DNA of 64,000 nt, from positions 48,029,030 to 48,093,029 of the forward strand of contig CM057841.1 of assembly GCA_030068075.1 (NCBI GenBank), in the 5' to 3' direction. Positions 29,571 to 40,183 of this stretch are shown here, piece by piece. The translations under genes were made by a program, and so were the position numbers. The stretch's first letter is position 1. The number at the start of each line of letters is the position of its first letter. The notes under the pieces were generated by a model. The model made no database searches. It was not told the DNA's origin and was given only the letters and a program-made list of their open reading frames with translations. This DNA is from Paguma larvata. Lineage: Eukaryota > Chordata > Mammalia > Carnivora > Viverridae.

Positions 29571-30157
29571 TTTAAATCGATGTATACAATGTATGTTAAT
29601 GATATCTCAATAAAACTGAAAAATTTAAACAACAAAAAAAATCAAAGAAAGAATATGAGTAAATCAATCACAGAAAAAGAAATAGAAAAGGTCCTTAAAG
29701 ATAGCTATCATGAGTTTAAAACTTTTCATGACAAATTTAAATTAAGACTCTGTCGGGGCACTTTTTCACTTATCAGATTGGTACAAGTCCAGTGGTGTGA
29801 CAATTTGCTGCGTTGGCGAAGACGTGGGAAAACAGTAACTTCTCATCCAAAGCTGGCAGAGGAGCACATGGCTACTAACCTTATGACGAAGGACAAGTTG
29901 GCAATATTTCCTAAAATTACAAACGCAGATACCGAAATCCCATTTCTGGGAATCTGTCCTGCATATGTAATATACACCTGCAAAAGGCCACATGTACAAG
30001 TGGTGTCTTTGAGAGCAGACTGGATACGACCTGAATGTTCACCATACGATAAAACAGTATGATATATTCAGCGAGACAAGCGAGACATGGAAGTGTGTGT
30101 TCTATTTTGTAAACTGTGTTCAGCAGAGGTAGCAGAGCATTTTTTGTATTTACACAA

Positions 30158-30180
30158 ATGTATATATATATATATATATA
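30158..30180. repeat. (TA)n microsatellite
   Basis: About ten TA units, directly before the left arm of an inverted repeat. Confidence 0.85.
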
Positions 30181-30182
30181 AC

Positions 30183-30280
30183 AGTTTCTTCATGCAAATA
30201 CAAGCATATATCAGTATTATAATTTAGAGAAATATATACATTTGCATATGCTTTATGCATATTTTTTGCATGAAGAAACT
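30183..30280. repeat. Exact 16-bp inverted repeat
   Basis: AGTTTCTTCATGCAAA (30183-30198) and its reverse complement TTTGCATGAAGAAACT (30265-30280) enclose a 66-nt AT-rich loop. Confidence 0.85.
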
Positions 30281-30639
30281 CTGTATTAGAATAATTCACA
30301 CCAAAGTATGAATGATTGGCACCTCAGAACCTCCCAGAAATACTGCCTTACCTTTAAAGAAGATGCTTGTTATTAAGTAAGTAAATACATCTGTAATTTG
30401 ACCGACTTCTTGTCGGAGTGACAAAGTGCATTGGGAAAACGCACACACGGCAAGCCCAGAGATTTTGGGCGTTATGAGGGCAGCTATGTATCAGGAGATT
30501 CCTCCCCTTTCCCAAGGATCAGCTTTAGATTAGACCCAATAAACTAAAAACAGTTGCATGGGAGAGGAGGGTGCTGGGTGGTTACGGAACAGGAGTCAAA
30601 CAAAAACTTTCACTATAATCCCTTTTAAAAGATGTTTAA

Positions 30640-30850
30640 GAGGCGCCTGGGTGGCTCAGTCGGTTAAGCGTCCGACTTCAACTCAGGTCATGATCTTGCA
30701 GGTCGTGAGTTCGAGCCCCATGTCGGGCTCTGTGTTGACAGCTTCGGATTCTGTGTCTCCCTCTCTCTCTGCTCCTCCCCTGCTTACACTGTCTGTCTGT
30801 CTCTCTCTCTCTCTCTCAAAAATAAACATTAAAAATTTTTTAAATAAAAA
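30640..30850 (+). mobile_element. CAN SINE
   Basis: AGGCGCCTGGGTGGCTCAGT head; about 22 bp around AGAGCCTGGAGC are missing. AAAGATGTTTAAG and AAAAATGTTTAAA flank it. Confidence 0.92.
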
Positions 30851-31264
30851 AATAAAAAATGTTTAAAATATGAATGTACTATCTAATCAAATCAAACGGT
30901 AAACAAGCTACAGTCCATGAGCTCTTAAGCCTTGCTCAAGGCCCAGAAGATCAGCCCCGGCACCTGTTCCAAGAGCCTCTGTCATTTATAATCAGGTAAT
31001 TGTTAAATATTTACAAGGAGTTTTATGACCCTGTAACAGCTCACTGACTTTGCCAGAAACATCAATATTACAAAACACTGAGCAACTTGCTTCATCTCCC
31101 TTAAGCTGCAGTTTCTTCTTTACCACAGCAACGATAAGGAGAAAACGACATCACAAAATTGTCGTGAGGCACTGGTGTATGAACGTTTCAGGAAGGCAGC
31201 ACAGGACAAATTTGCCTACGACAGACACAACACAGCCGCGCCGCGGCTAGAGTCATCTTAGCCC

Positions 31265-31630
31265 TGAACGTCAGTCCTTCTCAAAGGTCAGTGTGCCTAA
31301 GAGTCAGCGGGATGGGTTGTGAAAACACAGGCTCCCAGTCCCCACCCTCAGAGAGGAGATTCAGTAGGTCTGGGGCCCATGAACTTGTATTTCTAACAAG
31401 CTTTTACTCTGGGGTGACGTGGAGGCAGTTTGAGGACACATTTAAGTCATCTGGTCCAGGATTCAGAGGACCTCAAACTGTGACATGTACGGGTCCCCTA
31501 AAGAATCCTGTTAACATACAGACTCTGATTCAGACGGTCTACAGTGGGGCCTGGGGCTCTGCGTTTCTCAACAAGCTCCTAGGTGTGGGAGGTGATACTG
31601 GTCTGCAGAACACCCGCTGAGTGCCAAGGT
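31265..31630. mobile_element. Two MER5-like (hAT-Charlie) copies in tandem
   Basis: First copy 31265-31430: GAGATTCAGTAGGTCTGGGG, TGTATTTCTAACAAGC. Second copy 31455-31630: GACTCTGATTCAGACGGTCT, CTGCGTTTCTCAACAAGCTC. Confidence 0.75.
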
Positions 31631-31634
31631 CCAT

Positions 31635-31745
31635 GGAATAGCCACCTCCATTCACTTTACAGAGAGAAGACTATGGGAAAAAGTAAATGATTTGCCCAAG
31701 GTCCCTGGATGGTAAGGGCAGAGACCACATGAAGCCGGACGCAGG
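31635..31745 (-). mobile_element. MIR fragment
   Basis: CATTCACTTTACAGAGAGAAG and GATTTGCCCAAGGTCCCTGG in antisense order. Confidence 0.65.
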
Positions 31746-31818
31746 GTAGCCCCCCACTCCTCAGGATTGCCTCCCCAAGCCATCCCCAGACCTGCCCTGC
31801 AAAATCGCATGAACCAGG

Positions 31819-32036
31819 GGCGCCTGGGTGGCTGGGTCGGTTAACCGTCCAACTTCAGCCCAGATCACGATCTCACGGTCCCTGGGTTCGAGCCCTGCGT
31901 TGGGATCTGTGCGGACAACTCAGAGCCTGGAGCCTGCTTCAGATTCTGTGTCTCCCTCTCTCTCAGCGCCCCCACCACTCTCACTCCGTGTCTCTCTCAA
32001 AAATAAACCTTTTAAAAAATTAAAATAAATAAAAAA
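31819..32036 (+). mobile_element. CAN SINE
   Basis: GGGGCGCCTGGGTGGCTGGG head; AAATCGCATGAACCAG before and AAATTGCACAAACCAG after are a duplication with three differences, so this copy is not recent. Confidence 0.92.
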
Positions 32037-32039
32037 TTG

Positions 32040-32465
32040 CACAAACCAGTGAGTGACGCTGACCCTTTAGTAGATGAAGTAGAAATTTACTAAATTCTAG
32101 AAAGTCCTCCCCTCTTCTGAGAAATAAGCCACACACAAGGGGGCTTACTTAGCTCAGATCGCCAGTCTCTTCTTTTTTAAAACGCACTTTGAGCGAAATT
32201 ACTTCAGCTTTAGCAGCTTCTCCTCCAGCGACGCCCACTGTCGACAGGCCCTGCTGCGGGGACCTGAGGAAGACGCTAAGCGGTCCTCAGCATGTGGGCC
32301 TGATGCTGGGGAGAGGAAGGTGGGGAGAAGCAGATCCCCAGGAAAGCTAAGGGATCTCCTGACACACGACTCCCTCACGACCTCAAAACCTATACACTTG
32401 TGCTCTTTTGCATTTTTCCAACTGATTTTATCACCCTGAAAAAAAGCCCATAAAATTACAGATTT
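32040..32465. other. Unassigned sequence
   Basis: Unique-looking; no exon or repeat named. Confidence 0.35.
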
Positions 32466-32467
32466 AT

Positions 32468-32660
32468 TTGGGGACACGTGGACGGCTCAGTCGGTTAAGC
32501 ATCCGACTTCGGCTCAGGTCATGATCTCCCAGTTCATGAGTTCGAGCCCCACGCCGGGCTCTCTGCTGCCAGCGCAGAGCCCGCTTCAGATCCCTCTCTC
32601 TCTGTCCCTACCCCACTCATGCTCTCTCTCTCAAAAATAAAGAAGCATTTTTTAAATTAC
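32468..32660 (+). mobile_element. CAN SINE
   Basis: GGGGACACGTGGACGGCTCA head. AAATTACAGATTTAT before and after the element is an exact 15-bp target-site duplication. Confidence 0.93.
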
Positions 32661-32674
32661 AGATTTATCTGGAT

Positions 32675-33590
32675 TAACAAGGATCTTCTTTTCAGAATGC
32701 ATGGTCGCTGAGCTGCCAATCGCTCTCATTTTAGAGTGAATTATGCTAAAAGAAAGGGAAAGGGGTGGAATCCAGGACACCGAGGTTTCCGGACTAATGA
32801 AGGCCGGCGGAGACTTACCTGGGATGAAGCTTGATCTGGGATCACAGCTGCCGGTAAAGCTCAGCTGTGGCCTTGGCCTCTGCACCACATTCTCCAGCTG
32901 GCCCCACCCAACCCTGGTGGCTCCAGATTGTGCACGGCTTGTGGACTGTGTGACTGAGGAAATCACACCGTTTTAGAGACTTTTGGAGCTGGAAGGAACA
33001 ACGATCCCCCTGGTCCTGTGATCCCAGAACCCCGATATGTAAACCAAAGACTACATGGCTCCCAATGGCCTGCCTTAGGTTGGCTTCCCCGGAAGCAGAG
33101 CCTGAGACAGGGGTTCAGGGCCCCCTGAGTTGCTGAGGGCTTGCTCTCAGGAGAAACCTGTGAGGAAGCGTTGGGAGCAGGATAGAGAAGGGCAGTCCCG
33201 GAGGCTCTGAAGCATTTTTAAATAGCACCACAGAGTCCCCCCGCCGGCTGAGGCAAGGAGGCTGGGGCCTCGCTCAGTCAGTGGCCCCCCTGGGTAATGG
33301 AAGGGTGTAACCTCCCAAGTAACTCTGGCGAGCTGGCTTGGAGAAGGAGGCAGGTCTGCTGTTGTTACAGCCTTTCCCTCCCCACAGCAGCCGAGAAACT
33401 GGTGACAGCCATGGGAAGGGGGTCTGGTGGGTGCGAACACTCGGATGTGTTTCTAAAAGAGGCCCCAAGAATCACAAAAGAGAGAAGGTGAAGGAAGAAT
33501 ACAAGCTTTTTTTTTTTTTTTTTCTCTTCATTTCCAGAAGAATCTTGGAATCTGCACTTAGAATAAATGTTAACTGCTCCCCCGACTTCC
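32675..33590. other. Unassigned sequence
   Basis: Mixed GC, unique-looking sequence with a T-run at 33508-33522. No convincing exon on either strand. Confidence 0.35.
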
Positions 33591-33594
33591 CGGC

Positions 33595-33935
33595 AGGCTA
33601 CAAAGTGACCCTTCCCTCAGCTCCGCCCACTGTCCCCACACTGACGGCCCAGCCACATGTCAGACTGACTCCTGAAGGACTTTGCCTGTTCCCTCTGCCT
33701 AAATGTTCCAGCCCAGACTTTTTGCCCAGCTGGCTCCTTCCTGTCAACTCAAACATCACCTGCCTAGACAGGCCTTCTGTGACCACCTCAGGTCACCCCC
33801 TGTCCCACACACCTGTGGTACTCCTGCATCGCACCGGCCACTCTGACATTGTCTTAACTGGGTTCACTTGTGGGTTATCTGTCTTTCCTCCAGGAGGAAT
33901 CTTGTTCTGTTCTCACCACTATGTCCCGGGAGCCT
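33595..33935 (+). repeat. L2 (LINE2) 3' fragment
   Basis: TTGCCTGTTCCCTCTGCCTA, AACTCAAACATCACCTGCCT and AGACAGGCCTTCTGTGACCA follow the L2 3' consensus. A long open frame across it is a by-product. Confidence 0.75.
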
Positions 33936-33939
33936 GAGG

Positions 33940-34535
33940 TCAGCTTTGCATCAGGAGACCACAACATCCGGTGGAAAACACCTGAGGGAATGAATTGGAC
34001 CTTTGGGCCAGACACTGAAATGCCATCAGAGGAGACCTAGGTCAGCTAAGTACTCCGCAGCCCAGAAGCAGGGGGAAAACGGGGCAGGAGGAGGAAGGAG
34101 CGAATCCATCAAGAGTCTCCTTGGCCACCTGGTTCCTTTCTCCTCCCCCAAATCAGCCTCTCACCGTGGAGCCGGAGTTAATATCCACCCTGGGGAGACT
34201 CTTCCCCTTTCAGACCTCTCAAAACGACCAGGGGCGTCTGGCTTCCAATCGCAGCTCTAGCACTGAGCCACCCTTTCCCCACCCATACCTGAGTGGGGCA
34301 CGAGGCTCAAACACCACTGCAAACTTAAGCTAGGGCAGGATAAATTCCTGTCCCCTTGCAAGACCCCATTCCCTCCTCTGGCCCCCTCTGTGGTTCCTCA
34401 TACTCCAGGACAGTCTCTCCCACAGCCGCAAGGGCTCTGCTCGCCTGTGAGGTTACCTAGCACTGTCCACGCGCGGGGCACCGCTGCTAAATGCACACCT
34501 GCTCATCTGCATGACGCCAAATCACCACGGGCACC
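33940..34535. other. Unassigned sequence
   Basis: No named repeat or exon. Confidence 0.3.
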
Positions 34536-34539
34536 CCCC

Positions 34540-34682
34540 ACATCTCATAGTATCATTATCTCTGTTCAACAAACGAGGACACTAAAGCTCAGAGAGTCAG
34601 CCACTGGCCGAAGGACACACAGCTAGTGAGTGGGGGCATCAGGGTTCGAATCCCAGCCTCGGACACTTTAGTCTCGTTTAAG
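34540..34682 (-). mobile_element. MIR SINE
   Basis: CACTAAAGCTCAGAGAGTCA, AAGGACACACAGCTAGTGAG and TCAGGGTTCGAATCCCAGCC. Confidence 0.85.
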
Positions 34683-34733
34683 TGGTTTGTCACCATGGCT
34701 TCAGTGAATACAGTAGCCCAGAAAAGATCATTA

Positions 34734-34950
34734 TCGGGGCACCCGGATGGCTCGGTCGGTTAAGTGTCCGACTTCAGCTCAGGTCTTGAACCCACAGTTC
34801 GTGAGTTCGAGCCCTGTATTGGGCTCTGTGATGACAGCTACAGCTTGGAGCCTGCTTCACATTCTGTCTCCCTGTCTCTCTGCCCCTCCCTACTCCTGCT
34901 CTGTCTCTCAAAAGTGATTAAATGTTAAAAAAATTTTCTTAAAAAACAAA
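34734..34950 (+). mobile_element. CAN SINE
   Basis: GGGGCACCCGGATGGCTCGG head. AAAAGATCATTAT before and ACAAAGATCATTTT after give the duplication. Confidence 0.92.
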
Positions 34951-34954
34951 GATC

Positions 34955-35500
34955 ATTTTCTTCACCTCACAGAGAAGGGAACTGCCTACACGTCCCTGGC
35001 CTGGTGGGCCATTGCCCACTGTGCCAAGGGACCCCCTCACGAGGTGCACAGACTGGCCAAAACCCTGGCTGGCCACTATCACCTCAGCTGGGCAGTGGAT
35101 GCAGAGTGTGCAGGATCCAGGAAGCTCCAGGGCAACACACGATGCTTAGGGCAAGTCCCTGGTGTCCTCCCAAGCAAGAGAGGCCTTGCCCCACCGGCAC
35201 ACGCTGTGGGGTAGAGCCTCCTGCACCCCCAGTTAGCCAGAGGCCCCCCTGAAGCTGTTCACCTGAGGCTGCTCACCTGGGCAGGCCAAGACTTCTGTGT
35301 CTGAGAGTTCTCTCTCTCCCCAGCCTTGCCCACCGCCCTGTCCCTCCTTCCCTCCGTCCTCTGTGGGATGACTATGCCCAAAGCTGGGTCTCACTGGAGG
35401 ACAAGAGCTATGATCTCCACATTCTAACCTCCTAGTCGCATGCAGGACCAGGCATGAAGGGTTGGTTCATCATCTGAAAATCAATCCTTGTAAATTCCCC
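34955..35500. other. Unassigned sequence with an L2-like stretch
   Basis: 35330-35470 (GGACAAGAGCTATGATCTCC) resembles L2. The rest is GC-rich and unassigned. Confidence 0.35.
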
Positions 35501-36795
35501 ATGTTAGCAAGGTCAGAAAGAAAAACTGGATGGTCATCTTCAGTAGATGGAAGGAGATACTGGCCCCTTTGACAAAATCCAACATCCACGCTCAGCAGAA
35601 ATTGTCAGAAAATTATAAATGAACAGAAAGCAACTTCCTCAATCTGCAACAGGGAATGTATGAGAAACTTTCAGCTAAATGGTGAAAACTTCAATGTTTA
35701 TCCCCTAAAACTGGGAACAAGATGACCAAGAAACAAGTTCAGCCAGGTTTCAAGACACAAGATCAACTTACAAAAACCAACTGTATTTCAATTTACTGAC
35801 AACAAAAGCTAGAAACAACCTAAATGTACATCAGCGGGTGAATGGATAAAAGAAAAAAAATTATGACAGGGGCACCTGGATGGCTCAGTAGGTTGAGCAT
35901 CTGACTTCAGGTCATCATCTCAGGGTTCGTGAGTTCAAGCCCTGCATCAGGCTCTGTGATGACAGCTCAGAGCCTGGAGCCTGCTTCAGATTCTGTCTCC
36001 TTGTCTCTCTGCCCCTTCCCCACTCACACTCTGTCTCTCTCTCCCTCAAAACTAAACACTAAAAAAATTTTTTTAACCAAGAGCACACTTTACATACTGT
36101 ATGTCAGCCAATCTGACAACAAATTATATTATAAAAAATTTTTTAATTTTGATAGATTTATACAACAGAAGACTAGTCAGCGATGGAAAGAATGAATTAC
36201 AGATACACACACCGTGCATGAAGCTCAAAATGGTTATGCTGAGTGAAAGAAACCAGACATCTCCCAAAGAAAGAGTAATACTATGTAATTTCATTTATTT
36301 AAAGCTCAAGAAAATCCAAACGAATCTAAAGGGACAGAAAGCAGACTAATGGCTGTTTGGGGAGGTACTATGGGGAGAGGGATTTTCAAAGGGTGAAAGG
36401 AAACTTCCGGCAGTGATTGATAGAGTCATTATCTGGGCTCCAGTGTAAATATCCAAAATTAGCAAACTGTGCACTTTTCTATAGTTTCTTATATGCATCA
36501 ACTTCACCTCAATATGCTATTCTTTAAACATTGCATATAATTGAGGTACCTACAACAGGCAAACTCAGAGAGACAGAATGGTGGTTACCATTCTTTCTCG
36601 TTACCCAGGGGAGAGCGGGGGAAGGGAGAGTTACAGTCTAATGGATGCAAAGTTTCTGCTTGGGATGGATAGTGATTGGTTACACAATGCTGTGAATGGA
36701 CTTAATGTTACTGAATTGTTTATGTTTTTAAAATGCTTACATTGTTAATTTTTGTGATGTATAGTTACAACAATTTTTTAAAAGTAAAAAAAAAA
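35500..36795 (+). mobile_element. Forward L1 block, decayed
   Basis: GGTCAGAAAGAAAAACTGGATG, GACAAAATCCAACATCCACG, CTAAATGTACATCAGCGGG, later GCGATGGAAAGAATGAATTA, ATGCTGAGTGAAAGAAACCA and the 3' end ATTGAGGTACCTACAACAGG...GTTACACAATGCTGTGAATG. A SINE interrupts it at 35869. Confidence 0.8.
35869..36075 (+). mobile_element. CAN SINE
   Basis: GGGGCACCTGGATGGCTCAG head; the TGACTTCAGGTCATCATCTC middle has lost 'GCTCA'. Ends AAACTAAACACTAAAAAAA. Confidence 0.9.
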
Positions 36796-37039
36796 AACCT
36801 CAAAAATATTGCATATAAATAGACACTTGCATTTGAGGGAGAAGAGGGCTCTCTGCTATTCTCAACCTATTAAGGAGTGTCTGTCCTCAAAGAGGTTTCG
36901 AACCGCGCTCCTCCCACAAGACAGACAGCCTTGCCCTCTCACAGAACAAGACCCTCATGACGCCTTGCTCTACAGACCCAGGATCGCCAGGGGATGGGGC
37001 CCCCACCTCTGCAGCAAGCAGAGCTCCCATGATATTTGA

Positions 37040-37360
37040 CTGGCCTCCATCCCTTTGAACTTGCTGTCCCCTGAGCAGAATGCCTTTCCCTCTTTACATG
37101 TAAGCCCTCCCACTGCCTCCCCCGTGGCCACACCTCCACCCCAGATTCTCATGTATCATCCTTGACCCACAAAGGACTGCCCGCCTCCGGCTTGCCCCAG
37201 CTATCCCCTCTCCGAAGGAGCTGTCCCTCTGTGCTCCCAGGCCCCTGGTGCCCCATGTCATGTGACCTGATCACAGTGTCCTGCGCATCTGGTCGGCCTC
37301 ACCTCTGAGCTGGGAGCTCCTTAAAGTCTGGGACTTTGAGCCTGCACAGCCCATCAACTG
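37040..37360 (+). repeat. L2-like fragment
   Basis: GCAGAATGCCTTTCCCTC, GGGAGCTCCTTAAAGTCTGG and CTTTGAGCCTGCACAGCC resemble the L2 3' end. Confidence 0.5.
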
Positions 37361-37364
37361 CCAG

Positions 37365-38290
37365 AACGTGGGCTGAGCCGGTCCCTTTTTTACCCATTCA
37401 GGAATGTCCCCAGTGGTGAACAATAAGGGAAAATGGAATTCTTGGTGAACAGAGCAGCTTTGTTTCTAAGTTTTTGGCTCACTGAGGGCGGACTCCGCGG
37501 ACTTGTGCAGACCCACGCAGAGTGCCGGGAAAACTAGCCTTGGCTTCTCCTTACTGACCCCCCTTCCTGACTCGGGACCCACAGAGCAAATCATTTCCTT
37601 TCTCTAGGCCTCGCTCTCCTCATCGGGAAATGGAGCTTGGGGAACCCCTCCTCAAGCAGGGTGCAGAGAGCGGAGTGATGGAGCAACACGGGGTCTGCAG
37701 AGGTCCCCACTCTGGGGAGCATCTTGGTCACTCAAGGCCCATGTTCCTGCAGAGCTTTGGCCTTGCACTTGTTGAGTTTGGGTTCAAGTCTGGCTCTTCC
37801 ACGGGGGCTGGTGGGGGTGTCCCTGCCCTTCACAGGCCCTGGAGCACAGATGGCCCGTTCTGGCTCACGGTCAGATTTGCTTTGTTACACTTTCCACGAG
37901 CAATGTGGGTCCATGCTTTGTAACAACTCTCGCATCTATGATTAAACCATCATTCGCTGGGGCTTCGTATCGCTCTCCCCTGCTGGAACATAAGCCCCTC
38001 TGAGTCCCTAGCTACTCCTGTCCTCAGGAGACCCAGGGAAGCGTGCAGGAAGGGCTGGGGTATCTCTTCTGCTAAAAGTTAGAACCACTGTCACCGCTAA
38101 GGAAGAAAGAGACATGCAGCCTCTGTTCCTGAGTCACCTGGAAAGGGAAGGTTAAGGGCCAGGGTGGAGGAGCCATCCTCCCCACCAGGCCACATCCCCT
38201 CCCCCCTACTCACTCATGCCCCGTCTGACGCAGGACTGGTTCCGCCATGAGCCCCACTCATGTCCATGCTTCCTTGTATAAGAACACGAA
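37365..38290. other. Unassigned sequence with MIR fragment
   Basis: 37570-37640 (CATTTCCTTTCTCTAGGCC, CTCATCGGGAAATGGAG) is MIR-like. The rest is unnamed. Confidence 0.4.
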
Positions 38291-38295
38291 ACTTG

Positions 38296-38440
38296 GGGCG
38301 CCCCAGTGGTTCAATTGGTTAAGCATCTGATTTTTGATTGCGGCTCAGGTCGGTTCATGGGACCAAGTCCCACATGGGACTGAGCCCCATGCTCTCTCTC
38401 AAAAATAAATAAGTAAACATTAAGAAATATTTTAAAAATT
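38296..38440 (+). mobile_element. CAN SINE, shortened
   Basis: GGGGCGCCCCAGTGGTTCAA head, then TTTTTGATTGCGGCTCAGG and an early AAAAATAAATAAGTAAACAT tail; the 'GCTGACAGCTCAGAGCC' part is absent. Confidence 0.85.
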
Positions 38441-38466
38441 TTTCTTGAAAAAAACATAAAACTTTA

Positions 38467-38682
38467 TATTTTTTTTAATGTTTATTTAGTTTTTTTGAGA
38501 GACATAGAGACAGAGCATGAGCAGAGAAAGGGCAGAGAGAGAGGGAGACAAAGAATCGGAAGCAGACTCCAGGCTCTGAGCCGTCAGCACAGAGCCCGAC
38601 GCGGGGCTCGAACTCACAGACCGTGAGATCATGACCTGAGCCAGAGTCGGCCGCTCAACCGACTGAGCCACCCAGGAGCCCC
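38467..38682 (-). mobile_element. CAN SINE, reverse
   Basis: Complete copy ending CGACTGAGCCACCCAGGAGC. ATAAAACTTT... before and GTAGAAAACTTTTAAAAC after may hold its duplication. It faces the forward copy 26 bp away. Confidence 0.92.
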
Positions 38683-38738
38683 TGTAGAAAACTTTTAAAA
38701 CAGGTTATGAAGTCTCCACATCAGGCTTAAATTCTGTT

Positions 38739-39057
38739 CTATGTGCAGTATCTGTAAGGGAGCCTCTCCGGCGTGCCCAGGGCTTCGCACGCACAGATGA
38801 AAAGCTGCGAGCCCCGGCCTGGAGCAGCTGACACTGAGGGGGAGGCCAGGTCACAGAGCAGGCTGGTGAGAGGGGGCCGCAGGTGCCTGAGCAAGCGGCA
38901 CAGGCTAGGGAGGGGGTGGCAGGCTTCCTGGAGCAGGAACCCGAAGAGGCCTTCGCCACACTTCGAACAAATGAGGAGAAACAGAACCACGTCCCTCATG
39001 AGGGGACCCAGCCTAGGCAAGGAGGATTGTTCCAGAACTTTCAGAACTTTGTCGTTA
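38739..39057 (-). other. Coding-like segment of unknown identity
   Basis: On the minus strand a CTGCTTCTAG acceptor-like sequence is followed by 105 open codons and TAG (38741-38739). The frame begins NDKVLKVLEQ and includes LMRDVVLFLLICSKCGEGLF and SLCRLLRHLRPPLTSLLCDL, a Leu/Cys-rich, helix-prone sequence. Most third positions are C, G or T, unlike neighbouring repeats. I do not recognise the protein. It could be a terminal exon of an unannotated gene, an exon remnant, or chance. No polyadenylation signal follows before a SINE. Its strand is that of IL34 and SF3B3. Confidence 0.35.
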
Positions 39058-39409
39058 CTAGAAGCAGGGGCCCAGGGGCCGGCATTCAGGCCCGTCTGTC
39101 TTCAACAGGAAGGCACAGGGGATGAGGCATCTTGGGTTCTACCAGCACCCCCAGCTTCCTTCCTCCTGATCCCAACCCCCCAGCCTTTCCTACAGAGTTT
39201 GACCTTAAGGCCAAACACAGGCTGAAGGAGCTCAACTGAAATCCTCTTCCCCCCCTTTCCTGTCACAGTCCTACTTCTAGACTCCAGGTGTTTTCTTCCA
39301 GAGACATCTCACAGAGACACTTTCCGCAGCCTCAGCCTCCTCCTACCATTCCAGAGTGCCCAACATAAACACACATCTCTCTCTCATTTTTTTTTAATCC
39401 AACAGTAGT

Positions 39410-39905
39410 ACACCCCAAGTGCTTGAAGTGGGCTGAAGAGTGGTCCCCCAAAGGTCCTGTCTACCTGGAACCTCAGAATGTGACCTTACTTGGAAATAGG
39501 GTCCTCACAGATGTAATTAGTTAAGATGAGGTCATGCTGGATTGGGGGGATGGGTCCCTAAATCCAGCACAGGAAGTCCTTCTAAGGAGAGATACATGCA
39601 CACACAAGAAGACAGAGGCATAACCAGAGTCATGCATCCACAAACCAAAGAAAGCCAAGGACTTCAGGAGCCACTAGAATCCAGCAAGAGGCCAGGAGGG
39701 ACCCCTCCTTTCCAAGCCTTCAGAGGGAGCATGGCCCTTGATCTCATACTTCTAGCCACCCAAACAGGTGAAAGGGACCATAACCTGTTTTCGGCCGCCT
39801 CCTGCAGCGCTAGCAAATTAACAGAATGCTGTTCTATGCCTTGCTCTTCTCCCTCAACCTGTCTAGAAGACAGTGTCACTGTCACACTGTCTCCCTTTTC
39901 TTCTA
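39410..39905 (+). repeat. Ancient MER/MLT-type interspersed repeat
   Basis: GAATGTGACCTTACTTGGAA, CACAGATGTAATTAGTTAAG, GGAGCCACTAGAATCCAGCA and CCTTCAGAGGGAGCATGGCC in family order. Confidence 0.65.
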
Positions 39906-40169
39906 TAAGCTGCTAAGTATTCCAGTACGTATAGACTGTGACTGATTTAATCTGTCTCCTGTTAAACATTTAGGTCATTCCCAATCATGAACTTTCACAA
40001 ATCCTGCAAGGACTGTCTCTGCACAGAGAGCTGGGTGCTCTCCCTCCGGGGGTAAGTGCATAGGTAGAGGCAGATTGTTGGGTTGAGAAAAAGGTATCTC
40101 AGGTACTTTTACAGCCTTGAGAACTATTGCAAAAGGGCCCTCCCAGGAGAGCAGACACTTGACATTCTT

Positions 40170-40183
40170 AAAAGCAAGGTGTG
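40170..40183 (+). repeat. Left target-site duplication of young L1
   Basis: AAAAGCAAGGTGTG, repeated exactly at 40912-40925. Confidence 0.95.

Larger units (their letters stand above)
26340..30310 (+). mobile_element. Forward L1 block, decayed and SINE-interrupted
   Basis: ORF2-like pieces in order: GCAAGGATGGTTCAATATTA, CAAAATTCAACACCATTTTC, GGCATGATTATAGC, later TCAAGTGTTGCAAGGATGTGG, CCTAAATGTCCATCAACAGG, a region near 28400-28620 with CTTACGATGAAGCAGCATGC and ATAAATTCCAAATGGATCAA, a carnivore L1 end (29100-29260: GTGATGGCACTGAGTGATG, TTGTACACCTGAAACTAATA), and another L1-like segment at 29640-30120. No frame is intact. More than one insertion is probably merged here. Confidence 0.75.

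Noticed and set aside
29580..30062. 160-codon plus-strand frame
   Set aside because: Lies in decayed L1-like sequence (KITNADTEIPFLGICPA resembles the ORF2 'PYDPAIPLLGIYP' region); not a gene.
33338..33937. 199-codon plus-strand frame
   Set aside because: Its second half is L2 3' sequence and the first part crosses a T-run; no protein family recognised.
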